Of a stretch of DNA of 64,000 bases, positions 1 through 8,727 are shown in pieces (the stretch's first letter is position 1; each line of letters starts with the position of its first letter). The position numbers were made by a program, and so were the translations under genes. The notes under the pieces are model-generated. The model worked only from the letters and a program-made list of their open reading frames with translations. It did no database searches and was not told where the DNA came from. The DNA comes from Mycobacterium sp. ITM-2016-00317 (GTDB lineage Bacteria; Actinomycetota; Actinomycetes; Mycobacteriales; Mycobacteriaceae). The stretch spans positions 2,914,001 through 2,978,000 of the forward strand of contig NZ_CP134399.1 in the NCBI RefSeq assembly GCF_002968295.1. The letters are read 5' to 3'.

Positions 1-505
1 AGACGGTCGCCACCGTGGACGCCGTCGGAATCATCTCGGACAGCCCCCAGGCTGTCAGCCAGCGGGTAACGAGCCTCCGGGTCTGTGCGGGGCTGTCCCC
101 GCCCGCCTCGAGCTCAGCGGATGCGCGTTTGCGTATCCGTTGCGGAGCGCTGACCGCGGCCCGTGCGCTGTCTGCGTCGGCGTACACCGGAACGTAGCGA
201 GTCGCACCGGAGCGCTTGATCGACGCACGCCCGTTGCCGTCGGCGCAGACCAGCATGACGGGGATGTCGGGCCAGGTACTGACATGCCATCGCGCGCTGG
301 TGAACACGGTCCACGCGCTGTGGGCCGGAACCCGCAATTCGGTGACGTCGACGACCACCGCCGTCGGTTCGGCCAGGGCGGCTTTGATGACGCTGTCGCG
401 CACTTCCCGGTAGGTGGAACTGTCGAGTGTGCCGCGGACCGTCAGCACGGTGGCCTCGCCGGGCGATGCCACCACTGAGACGTCCACAACGCTACGTTCG
501 ATCAT
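1..505 (-). CDS. STAS-domain / ATPase-like sigma-factor regulator (partial, 3' end outside window)
   Basis: The frame is open from an ATG at 505 to the window edge (168 codons seen), so the protein continues beyond base 1. The first ~110 residues read like a STAS (anti-anti-sigma) domain, with a TVRGTLDSSTY strand-turn region and VVVDVTEL before the helix that normally carries the phosphorylated Ser. After residue ~140 the sequence RLVTRWLTAWGL resembles the start of an RsbW-type HATPase. STAS plus HATPase proteins act in partner switching around SigF/SigB-type sigma factors. The gene starts 20 nt after the CheB-like stop, so the two are probably cotranscribed. The STAS reading is fairly sure. 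The ATPase part is inferred from a short stretch. Confidence 0.6.
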   Translation of the reverse strand, partial: MIERSVVDVSVVASPGEATVLTVRGTLDSSTYREVRDSVIKAALAEPTAVVVDVTELRVPAHSAWTVFTSARWHVSTWPDIPVMLVCADGNGRASIKRSGATRYVPVYADADSARAAVSAPQRIRKRASAELEAGGDSPAQTRRLVTRWLTAWGLSEMIPTASTVATV

Positions 506-525
506 CGTCTGATCACTGTCGTCGG

Positions 526-1554
526 TCAGCCGTCCTTCTCAGCGACCGCGGTCTCGACGAGTGTCATGCGCTCGCGGAGCACAGCCAGTGCCTTGTCGGT
601 TTCGGCCGCCAGCGCCGCATACCGGTGGCGCACCGCGTCCGAGACGGCCTTGTCGGCGAGCTGGCGCGCCAGACGCGACTTCTCCTGCAGGCTGCGCACC
701 GCGACCAGTAGCGCGTTCTGCACTTCTCGGTCGCGGGCCGACAGCAGCGCGTCGGCACTCCAGGCGTGCCCGATGTGGCACCGGAAATACCCGTCGAGCA
801 CGGTCTGAAGGGATCCGTTGCAATCCGGGCACGTGAAACCCGATGGCGGCCCGAAAGTCTCAAGGCCCACATCGGCCGAGAACGACTGCGTCATGGCGAT
901 GTGGTTCTCGATCTCCATGTACGGTTCCGGAAGCGTGTTGCGGTGTGGGCGGTCCTGCGACGCCAGTTCGCAGAGGACGAGCCCGATGTCGGCGGCGCGC
1001 GTCGTGCGGTCCACCACACCCGCGCGTAGCGCGTTGGACGGCATCGCGGGAAACAGCGCATCGTCGGGGGACTGGCACAGCGTCGTGCCGCCGCGGGCGC
1101 GGATCGCGGCGAGCCCGAGCACCCCGTCGTCGAGGACCCCGGACAGAAGTATCCCGACCGCCCGCGGCCCGAAGGCCAGGGCCACCGAGCGGAACAGCGC
1201 GTTGAGTGCAGGTCGGTGCCCATTCTCACTGGGACCATTCGACAGCACGATCCGGTGATCCTGGGTGAGCAGGTGTCGGCCCGGTATGGCGACATAGATG
1301 TGCCCGGGCTCCAGTTCCGTGCCGGCCTCGGCGCTGACCGCGGGCAACGGGCCAGCGCGATCGATGATCTGCGCCAGCACGCTGGGCCCGTTCGCGGGGA
1401 GATGCAGCGCCATCAGCACGGCGTAGGGCAGGTCGGCCGGCAGCCCCGATGCCGTCTTCGTCAGCGCTTCGACGCCGCCGGCGGAGCCGCCCACGGCCAC
1501 CACTCCGCGGAACTTGTCATCGCGCGCGCCAGTCACGCAGACAGTGTTACCCAT
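526..1554 (-). CDS. CheB-type methylesterase domain protein without receiver domain
   Basis: 342 aa. The N-terminal half is a CheB catalytic domain with the expected triad: Ser24 in GGSAGG, His51 in HLP and Asp142/143 in SGVLDDG. It lacks the REC domain of classical CheB. A C-terminal zinc-ribbon-like segment (CPDC about residue 238, CHIGH about 257) is followed by a long helical tail rich in Arg, Lys and Glu. CheB hydrolyses glutamyl methyl esters on receptors, but mycobacteria have no flagellar chemotaxis, so the substrate here is unknown. Stand-alone CheB proteins of this form often pair with CheR-PAS proteins, and one lies at 16.9 kb. It is first in an apparent operon with the STAS gene. 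Confidence 0.85.
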   Translation of the reverse strand: MGNTVCVTGARDDKFRGVVAVGGSAGGVEALTKTASGLPADLPYAVLMALHLPANGPSVLAQIIDRAGPLPAVSAEAGTELEPGHIYVAIPGRHLLTQDHRIVLSNGPSENGHRPALNALFRSVALAFGPRAVGILLSGVLDDGVLGLAAIRARGGTTLCQSPDDALFPAMPSNALRAGVVDRTTRAADIGLVLCELASQDRPHRNTLPEPYMEIENHIAMTQSFSADVGLETFGPPSGFTCPDCNGSLQTVLDGYFRCHIGHAWSADALLSARDREVQNALLVAVRSLQEKSRLARQLADKAVSDAVRHRYAALAAETDKALAVLRERMTLVETAVAEKDG

Positions 1555-1703
1555 GCGGCGCTGACGTAACCGACTTCGATGCGAAGTCCCGAAAGCGAAG
1601 ACACCGGTACACCAGGCGAAGAGGGACGGTTCGGTTCGTTTGTTTCGGCACGGGGGGGCTCACCTACCCCAGGAGAGTGTTGCCGACGACGAGGAGTCAA
1701 GAT

Positions 1704-2858
1704 TTGAAGCTGGCGATGGTGGGTGAGATGCCGGGTGACGGATTGGTCACCGGGGGATATGACCTCTTCGGCCTGGCCGAGGCGCTGGCGGGCCGCGGCC
1801 ACGAAGTGCGCTTGTTCACCGTGACCCCGGAGTCGTCACAGCTGAGCCCCGGCGGCGTCGCCGTGGAATCGCTTCCCGTGGACGCCGGCGGTTCAACCCA
1901 ACGTCCCCAGGACCTCATGCCGTTGATCGGCGAGATGGCCCGCCATCTCATCGACGCCTTCGACGAGACACCGCCCGATGTCGTGCACTGCCACGGCTGG
2001 GCCTACGGAATGGCCGCTCAGTTGGCAGCGAAGCGGCGGCCGGTGCCCACGGTGCAAGCCTTCAGCGCCCTCGGAGCGGTGAACCGCCGGTTCCGCGACG
2101 ACGGTGCCGCCGACACGTCGATCAAGATCGAGTCCCTGCTGGCGCGCAACGCCACCGCGGTGACGGTTGCCTGCACTGACGACATGCAGGAGATCATCCG
2201 CCTCGGCTGTCCACGCGCGAACGTGTCGGTGCTGCCGCCCGGAGTCGAGGTCGACGTCACCGCGGAGGAGATCGTGTCGCGCGGTGCGGAGACATCGCGC
2301 CGAATCGTGGCCGTCGCCCGCGACTTCTCCCCACAGCACGGCCTGGCGCAGGTGCTCAGAGTGCTTCCCGCGCTCGGCGCGGACCTCGTGCTGGTCGCCA
2401 CCGACGGCGACGACGGACAGCACTGCACTGAGCTCGCGGACCTGGCGCGCGAGCTCCGGGTGGAGCGGCGTGTGCGCATCGTCACCAGTGCCCAGCGTGA
2501 CACCCTGACCGCGGTGTTCCGGTCCGCCGACGTGGTCGTGGTGCCGTCGCTGTATGAACCCTGCTGCGACACGGTGCTGCTGGCGATGTCCTGTGGGGCC
2601 CCTATCGTGGCGACCTCGGTCGGCGGGGCCCGCGATGCCGTCATCGCCGATGTGACGGGACTGTTGGTGCCTCCGGGTCGGCTCGACGCCCTCGGTCGCG
2701 CGCTGCGGTCGATTCTGGGTCAGACGGTGCTGCGCCAGGGCATGGGACTGGCCGGCCGGTCGAGGGCGCGCTCGCGCTACTGCTGGGACCGCATCGCCAC
2801 CGATGCGGAGGTGGTCTACGAGTCAGTAGCCCGCCGCGAACACGCACACATGCACTGA
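1704..2858 (+). CDS. Glycosyltransferase, GT4-like
   Basis: 384 aa from a TTG at 1704, chosen because GAGGAG lies at 1691-1696 and the protein then begins MKLAMVGE, the usual first strand of this family. An in-frame GTG at 1677 is the alternative. The two-lobed GT-B fold shows in the N-terminal KLAMVGEMPG and VVHCHGWAYG and the C-terminal PSLYEPC(x)8AMSCGAPIVATSVGG donor-binding region. GT4 enzymes move a sugar from a nucleotide donor to a lipid or glycan acceptor in the cytoplasm. Donor and acceptor cannot be read from sequence. It opens the glycan block and is paralogous to the GT4 gene at 3962. Confidence 0.85.
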   Translation: MKLAMVGEMPGDGLVTGGYDLFGLAEALAGRGHEVRLFTVTPESSQLSPGGVAVESLPVDAGGSTQRPQDLMPLIGEMARHLIDAFDETPPDVVHCHGWAYGMAAQLAAKRRPVPTVQAFSALGAVNRRFRDDGAADTSIKIESLLARNATAVTVACTDDMQEIIRLGCPRANVSVLPPGVEVDVTAEEIVSRGAETSRRIVAVARDFSPQHGLAQVLRVLPALGADLVLVATDGDDGQHCTELADLARELRVERRVRIVTSAQRDTLTAVFRSADVVVVPSLYEPCCDTVLLAMSCGAPIVATSVGGARDAVIADVTGLLVPPGRLDALGRALRSILGQTVLRQGMGLAGRSRARSRYCWDRIATDAEVVYESVARREHAHMH

Positions 2859-2952
2859 GCTGCGAGTACCGCCGCCGGGCGAACGTTCAAAACTGTTGCG
2901 AAGCAGGAGTTTTGACCACTTCGAAGTGATCATGAACTTCTTTTCCCAGAAC

Positions 2953-2977
2953 GTTTGTCGAATTCTCTTAAGGGTAT
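2953..2977 (+). promoter_or_regulatory. SigF-type promoter, GTTT-N15-GGGTAT
   Basis: GTTT at 2953-2956, exactly 15 nt, then GGGTAT at 2972-2977. This matches the published mycobacterial SigF consensus (GTTT-N15-17-GGGTA). The predicted transcription start is near 2984, just before the ATG at 2988, so the mRNA would be almost leaderless. Confidence 0.7.
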
Positions 2978-2987
2978 TTGGCGCCCC

Positions 2988-3962
2988 ATGCCGCCGAGCT
3001 GTCGGCGCCGCAGGGTGCTCATATGGCACGTCCATGGATCGTGGACGGAGTCTTTCGTGGCGGGCGACCACCACTACCTGATCCCGGTGAACGAGACCCG
3101 CGACCAGAACGGTCGGGGCACAGCCGGGAGGGACTGGCCCTCCGCGTGTGAGATCGACGCTGCAGAACTGTCCACCGCCGACGTCGATCTCGTCGTGCTG
3201 CAACGTCCGCACGAAGTCGAGCTGGCCGAGCACTGGCTGGGACGGCGGCCGGGCATCGACGTGCCGGCCGTGTACGTCGAGCACAATGCGCCCCGGCCCC
3301 ACCCCGTCGACAGCGTGCACCCGATCGCCGCACGCACCGACATCCCGCTGGTTCACGTCACCGAATTCAACCGCCTGATGTGGGACAACGGCTCAGCGCC
3401 CACTTACGTCATCGATCACGGCGTGGCTGACCACGGCCGCCTCTACCAGGCGGAGATCCCGGCAGCCGCAACGATGATCAACGAGCCGGTCCGGCGCTGG
3501 CGAACGGTCGGTGCCGACCTGCTGACGCCGTTGAGCCGGTATGCGCCGATCGACGTCTGGGGGATGGGCACGACCGACATGAACGCCGACGTTCGGGTCG
3601 CCGAGCGCGTGACCGGCCGCGGCGATGTGTCCGGGCACGGGGTGCTGCAGTCGGTGTCCCGCCGCTGTGTGTACCTGCACACCGCGCGGTGGACATCGCT
3701 GGGTCTGTCCCTGCTCGAGGCCATGAGCGCCGGCATGCCGGTTGTCGCGGTGGCGGCAACGATGGCGCCGCTGGCAGTGCCCTCCGATGCCGGGGTGGTC
3801 AGCGCCGACGTCACCGTGCTGGGAGAAGCGCTCGAGCACTTCATCACCAACAGGGAGGCCGCCGAAATCGCAGGCAAGGCCGCACGTGAGTTCGTGCTGG
3901 CGCACTTCGGGCTCACACGCTTTCTCGGCGCCTGGGACCGGTTCATCCAGGAGGTTTGTTGA
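2988..3962 (+). CDS. Glycosyltransferase-like protein (GT-B, GT1/GT4 type)
   Basis: 324 aa from the ATG at 2988. The reading frame is open further upstream, but the SigF-type -10 box ends at 2977 and supports this start. The conserved core begins RVLIWHVHGSWTESF. The C-terminal half has TARWTSLGLSLLEAMSAGMPVVA, split here only in description, which is the nucleotide-sugar-binding E-loop seen in GT4-like enzymes. The N-terminal region contains YVEHNAPRPHP. The stop overlaps the next start (TGATG at 3960-3964), so the two glycosyltransferases are translationally coupled. The sugar specificity is unknown. Confidence 0.75.
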   Translation: MPPSCRRRRVLIWHVHGSWTESFVAGDHHYLIPVNETRDQNGRGTAGRDWPSACEIDAAELSTADVDLVVLQRPHEVELAEHWLGRRPGIDVPAVYVEHNAPRPHPVDSVHPIAARTDIPLVHVTEFNRLMWDNGSAPTYVIDHGVADHGRLYQAEIPAAATMINEPVRRWRTVGADLLTPLSRYAPIDVWGMGTTDMNADVRVAERVTGRGDVSGHGVLQSVSRRCVYLHTARWTSLGLSLLEAMSAGMPVVAVAATMAPLAVPSDAGVVSADVTVLGEALEHFITNREAAEIAGKAAREFVLAHFGLTRFLGAWDRFIQEVC

Positions 3963-5173
3963 TGCACACACCGGCTCAGCGGCTGGAGATCGCCATGGTC
4001 TCGGAACACGCCAGCCCACTGGCTTTCCTCGGGGGTGTCGACGCCGGCGGCCAGAACGTCGCCGTCGCCGAGCTGTCCTCGGCACTGGCCGCACAGGGCC
4101 ACCGCGTGGTGGTCTACACCCGGCGCGATGATCCCGACCTTCCCGACCGGGTGGACACCGAACGGGGCTTCACAGTCATCCACGTTCCTGCCGGACCGGC
4201 TCGTCCGGTTCCCAAAGATGAACTGCCCCAATATATGCCGGAGTTCGGTGATTACCTCGCCGAGTGCTGGAAGCGATGGCGTCCGCAGGTGGCCCACGCC
4301 CATTTCTGGATGTCGGGGCTGGCCACCAGAGCGGCCGCAGGACGCCACGGAATCCCCGTGGTGCAGACTTTCCACGCCCTCGGCGTGGTCAAACGCCGGC
4401 ACCAGGGAGCCGACGACACCAGTCCCGAGGACCGGATCCGGTTGGAGTCCGCACTGGCCCGCGGCGTCGACTGGGTGGCCGCCACCTGCACCGACGAAGT
4501 CTCCGAACTGCGCCGAATGGGCCGGGATCATTACCGGGTGTCGGTGGTGCCGTGCGGCGTGGATCCAGGTGAGTTCACCGACACCGGCCCGGCTGCCACC
4601 CGCGGCAGACTGCACCGAATCGTGTCGGTCGGCAGGTTGGTGCCGCGCAAAGGATTCGACACCGTCATCGCGGCGATGCCACACATGCCGACCGCGGAGC
4701 TGGTGATCGTCGGCGGTCCCGACAAATCCGAACTCGACAGTGACCCCGAGGCGCAGCGGCTGCTGGGTGTGGCGGCGAGCAACGGGGTGGCCGACAGGGT
4801 GCATCTGATCGGGGCGATCAGCCGCGAGGAGATGCCGATGCTGTTGCGGTCGGCAGACGTCGTGGCCGCCACGCCGTGGTACGAGCCGTTCGGAATCGTG
4901 CCGCTGGAGGCGATGGCGTGCGGGGTGCCGGTCGTCGCGTCGGCGGTCGGCGGGATGCTGGACACCGTGGTGCCGGGCGTGACCGGCACGCTGATCCCGG
5001 CGCATTCGGCGGACCGGTGCGCCGACGCCATCGCCCCGATCCTGTGGAACCGGGAGCTGCGCACCCGGCTCGGCCGGGCGGGCCGGGACCGGGTGCATGA
5101 GCTCTACACCTGGGACCGCGTGGCGCGGGACACGGCCGCCATCTACGGCCGGCTCACGGAGTCGGCGAGATGA
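3962..5173 (+). CDS. Glycosyltransferase family 4
   Basis: 403 aa. The start overlaps the preceding stop by one base. It contains IAMVSEHASPLA and GGVDAGGQNV in the first lobe, HAHFWMSGL and TFHALGVVKR in the middle, VSVGRLVPRKGFD at the start of the second lobe, and PWYEPFGIVPLEAMACGVPVV as the donor site with the E(x)7E signature. This pattern is shared with the SucP/MshA-like branch of GT4, but there is no basis for naming a substrate. It is the last gene of the short SigF-type-promoter operon. A convergent GT2 gene ends one base after it. Confidence 0.88.
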   Translation: MHTPAQRLEIAMVSEHASPLAFLGGVDAGGQNVAVAELSSALAAQGHRVVVYTRRDDPDLPDRVDTERGFTVIHVPAGPARPVPKDELPQYMPEFGDYLAECWKRWRPQVAHAHFWMSGLATRAAAGRHGIPVVQTFHALGVVKRRHQGADDTSPEDRIRLESALARGVDWVAATCTDEVSELRRMGRDHYRVSVVPCGVDPGEFTDTGPAATRGRLHRIVSVGRLVPRKGFDTVIAAMPHMPTAELVIVGGPDKSELDSDPEAQRLLGVAASNGVADRVHLIGAISREEMPMLLRSADVVAATPWYEPFGIVPLEAMACGVPVVASAVGGMLDTVVPGVTGTLIPAHSADRCADAIAPILWNRELRTRLGRAGRDRVHELYTWDRVARDTAAIYGRLTESAR

Positions 5174-5174
5174 G

Positions 5175-6065
5175 TCAGCTCGTCTCCAGCGTGCGGACCG
5201 CCCGCTCCACGGGAGCGGGCAGGCGGTGGCGCGCCGAGATGACTGCGGGGACCGCGCGCAACGCCTCGGCGAGTGCGGCCGCGTGGGCACGGTCGCGGGC
5301 GGCGGCCCAGGCGAAATCGGCCGAGGACTGCACACATCGGCGCAGTGGGCGCCGCAGCCAGGCGGTCAGCACGGTATTCCGAAGCACCCGTGCCTGCTCG
5401 GCCGAACTCGGCGCGCGCAGCGCCGACGGGCGGTGGTATGCCGTCAACCGGTCGCAGAAGCACAGGTCCCACCCGATGGTGGCCAGGTCGACCGCCAGGA
5501 GTTGCTCCTCGCCGCGGAAGTGCAGGATGGGCGAGAAACCGCCGACGGCCTGGAAGGCCGACTTCCGGACCATCGCCGAGCAGGCCTGGAAACCCAGTAT
5601 GGACGGGCCGGGCAGCGCCGGATCCCGTCCCAGCGGGCTGTCGGCCAGCTCGGCGACGATGGGATCCTCGCGCATGTCGGGCCAGACGAGCGTGCGGCCG
5701 GCGAGCACCGCGACCGACGGATGCGCGTCGAAGACCTCCTCGGCGATCGCAGGGGCGTCCGGCTCCCACCACGAGTCGTCGTCGCAGAACGCCACATACG
5801 GGGTCGAGCAGTGCGCCACCCCGACATTGCGGCCCACCGCACCGAGGTTGTCGGGCAGCTCGATGACGGTCAGCCGCCGTCCCGAGCCGGCCGCGATGTG
5901 GTTGGCCACGGCAACCGAGTCATCGCGAGAAGCATTGTCCACCAAGATGATCGGGGATTGTGTGGTGTCGAGTAACAATCGCAGCACCGCGGCGAGCTCT
6001 TCGGAGCGGTTCCGGCTGGCGATCACGAACGAGGTGCGGGAACCCGCTGGCATGGCCTCTGGCAT
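5175..6065 (-). CDS. Glycosyltransferase family 2
   Basis: 296 aa from the ATG at 6065 (a second in-frame ATG is at 6053). GT-A fold motifs: SFVIASRNR at the N-terminus, LVDNASRDDS, then the metal-binding FCDDDSWWEPD, and GFQACSAMVR with GGF further on. The start is preferred because a perfect SigF-type promoter ends 12 nt upstream. The only gene on the minus strand inside the glycan block, it overlaps the 5' end of the epimerase gene on the other strand. Its role is transfer of an unidentified sugar. Confidence 0.85.
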   Translation of the reverse strand: MPEAMPAGSRTSFVIASRNRSEELAAVLRLLLDTTQSPIILVDNASRDDSVAVANHIAAGSGRRLTVIELPDNLGAVGRNVGVAHCSTPYVAFCDDDSWWEPDAPAIAEEVFDAHPSVAVLAGRTLVWPDMREDPIVAELADSPLGRDPALPGPSILGFQACSAMVRKSAFQAVGGFSPILHFRGEEQLLAVDLATIGWDLCFCDRLTAYHRPSALRAPSSAEQARVLRNTVLTAWLRRPLRRCVQSSADFAWAAARDRAHAAALAEALRAVPAVISARHRLPAPVERAVRTLETS

Positions 6066-7059
6066 GGCCAGTGGTGCTACCCGTGAGGTACCGGCACAAA
6101 CCCGGTTCGGCCGAGTGCTGGTCACCGGCGGAGCCGGCTTCCTGGGCAGGCACCTGTGCGCGGCACTGGTCCGGGCCGGCGCCGAGGTGATCTGCGTGGA
6201 CAACCTGTCCACCAGCCCCAAGGGGGCCGACCCCGACCCCGATGTCGTGTTCGTCCACCACGACGTCACCCTCCCGCTGCCCGAACCGTGGCGGCACACG
6301 CGATTCGACACGGTCTTCCATCTGGCCTGTCCGGCCTCGCCGCCGGACTATCTGCGGTTGCCGCTGGCCACCCTGCGGACCGGCGCGCTGGGCACCGCCG
6401 AGGTGCTGGATGTGGCCGACCGGCACGGCGCCCGCATCGTGCTCGCCTCGACCAGTGAGGTCTACGGTGACCCCCTTCAGCACCCGCAATGCGAAACCTA
6501 TTGGGGCAACGTCAATCCCATTGGACCGCGTAGCGTCTACGACGAGGCCAAGCGGTATGCCGAGGCGTTGGCGTTCGCGTACCGCAGGGAGCGTGGCACC
6601 GACATCGGGGTGGCCCGCATCTTCAACACCTACGGGCCCGGTATGCGCCCGGACGACGGCCGGATGGTGCCGGCGTTCTGCGGGCAGGCGCTGCGCGGCG
6701 AGCCACTGACGGTTGCCGGGGACGGCACCCAGACCCGCTCGCTGTGTTACGTCGACGACACGATCGCCGGTCTGATCGCGTTGGGCGCGAGCGACTTCTG
6801 TGGCCCGGTGAACCTCGGCAACCCGGTGGAGTTGCCCGTGCTGCGTTGCGCCGAGATCATCCGCGACCTCGTCGGCGCACAGGTGCCGATCGAGCACCGG
6901 CCCGCCGCCGCCGACGATCCGCAGCGCCGGTGCCCGGACATCACCGTGGCCCGGGAGCGTCTGGGCTGGTCACCGAACATCGGCTACCTCGACGGGCTGT
7001 CCGCCACCGTGGACTGGTTCCGGTCTGTCCTGGCGCCGATGTCCGCACCGCGAGTCTAG
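6064..7059 (+). CDS. NAD-dependent sugar epimerase/dehydratase, UDP-glucuronate decarboxylase-like
   Basis: 331 aa from the ATG at 6064; the ATG at 6052 is also possible and neither has a clear ribosome site. Extended-SDR features: Rossmann TGGAGFLGRHL near residue 25, STSEVYGDP, and the catalytic YDEAKR (Tyr-xxx-Lys) preceded by NPIGPRS. The run YWGNVNPIGPRSVYDEAKR is typical of UDP-xylose synthase, which decarboxylates UDP-glucuronate. A UDP-glucose dehydrogenase that could supply UDP-glucuronate lies at the end of the same block. The 5' end overlaps the divergent GT2 gene, so any promoter must lie inside that gene. Confidence 0.8.
   Translation: MASGATREVPAQTRFGRVLVTGGAGFLGRHLCAALVRAGAEVICVDNLSTSPKGADPDPDVVFVHHDVTLPLPEPWRHTRFDTVFHLACPASPPDYLRLPLATLRTGALGTAEVLDVADRHGARIVLASTSEVYGDPLQHPQCETYWGNVNPIGPRSVYDEAKRYAEALAFAYRRERGTDIGVARIFNTYGPGMRPDDGRMVPAFCGQALRGEPLTVAGDGTQTRSLCYVDDTIAGLIALGASDFCGPVNLGNPVELPVLRCAEIIRDLVGAQVPIEHRPAAADDPQRRCPDITVARERLGWSPNIGYLDGLSATVDWFRSVLAPMSAPRV
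6077..6101 (-). promoter_or_regulatory. SigF-type promoter for the minus-strand GT2, inside the epimerase gene
   Basis: On the minus strand GTTT (6101-6098), 15 nt and GGGTAG (6082-6077) match the SigF consensus. The expected start near 6070 is 5 nt from the ATG at 6065. The element lies within the 5' coding region of the opposite-strand epimerase. Confidence 0.6.
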
Positions 7060-7068
7060 GGGAGATCC

Positions 7069-8727
7069 ATGCGAATTCTGGGCGTCAACGCCGTCTTCCA
7101 CGATCCGGCTGCCGCGCTGGTCGTCGACGGTCAGATCGTGGCCGCCGCCGAAGAGGAACGCTTCTCGCGGCGCAAGCACGGCAAGCAGGCGGTGCCGTTC
7201 TCCACCTGGGAACTCCCGGTCGCCGCCGCCAGGTGGTGCCTGGAGGAGGCGGGTCTGGCCCCCGGCGACCTCGACGCGGTCGGCTACTCCTACCAGCCCG
7301 CGCTGATGGACGGCGACGCCGGGCAGACCGAAGGGCTCGACCGGGACTGGGAGTATCTGCGCACGATGTACGCCCAGCGGGCGCCGCGGTTCCTGGCCAC
7401 CGCGTTGCCGGGCCTGGACCCGGCTGTGGTGCACCACGTTCGCCACCATGTTGCGCACGCCGCGTCCACCGCGCTGGCCTCACCGCATCCCGACACCGCG
7501 GTGCTGGTGGTCGACGGGCGGGGCGAGCGCACCTCGATGCTGGCCGGCGTCTACCGCGACCAGAAGCTCGACGTGCTGGCCGGCCAACCGTTGCCGCATT
7601 CGCTCGGTCTGCTCTATGAAAGCCTCACCGAACATCTGGGATTCGCGCGCTCCAGCGACGAGTACAAGGTGATGGCGATGGGCTCCTACGGCAGGCCGCG
7701 ATTCGCCGACCAATTGCGCCAGAAGGTCTATGCGTGCGGCGACGGAGGGTTCCGCACCGAGCCCGTCGACTGGACCCGGTTCGCGCCACCACGGACACCG
7801 ACAGCCAAGGAGTCCATGTCCGCGCTGGCCCGCCCAGAACCGGTCTACGCCGACCTCGCCTGCAGCGTGCAGCGCGTGGTCGAGGAGGTCCTGCTCGACC
7901 TCGTCGGCTGGCTGCGCGGCCGGGTCGACGGTGACAGCATCTGCCTGGCCGGCGGCGTCGCGCTGAATTGCGTTGCCAACTCCCGCATCTACGCCGAGAG
8001 CGGATTCGACCGGGTGTGGATCCAGCCGGCGGCTGGCGATGCCGGGACTGCGCTGGGCGCCGCGCTCGCGCTGGCTGCCGAGGCCGGCGACCCGATCGCA
8101 CCGATGCCGTCGGCGCAGCTGGGACGGGGCTGGACCGACGAGCAGATCGGTGCGGTGCTCGACCGGGCCGCCGTGCCCTACGAACGGCCAGCCGACCTGG
8201 CCGCGGCGGTCGGGGACGCGCTGGCCGCCGATCAGCTGATCGGATGGTTCCAGGGTCGTTCGGAGTTCGGGCCGCGCGCCCTGGGCGGAAGGTCCCTGCT
8301 GGCCGATCCGCGCAGCGTGGCCAACCTGGAGCGGCTCAACGACGTCAAGGGCCGCGAGCAGTTCCGTCCGGTGGCCCCGATGGTGCTGGCCGACCGCGCC
8401 GGCGAGATCTTCGGCCGCGGCCCGCTGCCGAGCCGCTACATGTTGTTCGTCCACGACGTCGCCGAGGACTGGCGGGCCCGCATTCCGGCGGTCACCCATG
8501 TCGACGGGACCGCCCGCGTCCAGACCGTCGACGAAAGCCAGCCTCTGCTGCACGCCACCATCGCCAGATTCGCCGCACACACCGGGGTGCCGGTGGTGGT
8601 GAACACCAGCTTCAACACCGCGGGCCGGCCCATGGTGGACAGCCCGCAGGACGCCCTCGAGTGCTTCGGCAGCTCACCGATCGACGTGCTCGCGATCGGC
8701 CCCTACCTGGTGCGGCGGCCGCGATGA
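7069..8727 (+). CDS. O-carbamoyltransferase, NodU/CmcH/TobZ family
   Basis: 552 aa, the usual length. A GGGGAG ribosome site precedes the ATG, 9 nt after the epimerase stop. N-terminal Kae1-like domain: GVNAVFHDPAAALV, EEERFSRRKH and the metal-binding HHVRHHVAHAAS. C-terminal YrdC-like part: FQGRSEFGPRALGGRS, REQFRPVAP and NTSFN. The family makes carbamoyl-adenylate from carbamoyl phosphate and ATP and passes the carbamoyl group to a sugar or antibiotic hydroxyl. In this operon the likely acceptor is a heptose or other glycan sugar (inference). Its stop overlaps the next ATG by 4 nt. Confidence 0.9.
   Translation: MRILGVNAVFHDPAAALVVDGQIVAAAEEERFSRRKHGKQAVPFSTWELPVAAARWCLEEAGLAPGDLDAVGYSYQPALMDGDAGQTEGLDRDWEYLRTMYAQRAPRFLATALPGLDPAVVHHVRHHVAHAASTALASPHPDTAVLVVDGRGERTSMLAGVYRDQKLDVLAGQPLPHSLGLLYESLTEHLGFARSSDEYKVMAMGSYGRPRFADQLRQKVYACGDGGFRTEPVDWTRFAPPRTPTAKESMSALARPEPVYADLACSVQRVVEEVLLDLVGWLRGRVDGDSICLAGGVALNCVANSRIYAESGFDRVWIQPAAGDAGTALGAALALAAEAGDPIAPMPSAQLGRGWTDEQIGAVLDRAAVPYERPADLAAAVGDALAADQLIGWFQGRSEFGPRALGGRSLLADPRSVANLERLNDVKGREQFRPVAPMVLADRAGEIFGRGPLPSRYMLFVHDVAEDWRARIPAVTHVDGTARVQTVDESQPLLHATIARFAAHTGVPVVVNTSFNTAGRPMVDSPQDALECFGSSPIDVLAIGPYLVRRPR

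Noticed and set aside
1555..1703. SigF promoter for cheB or the first GT4 gene
   Set aside because: GTTT and G-rich runs are present, but no GGGTA at 15-17 nt in either orientation.
5170..6051. Plus-strand open frame upstream of the epimerase
   Set aside because: Low-complexity Ser/Ala/Arg composition, opposite a real GT2 gene; the epimerase begins at 6052 or 6064.
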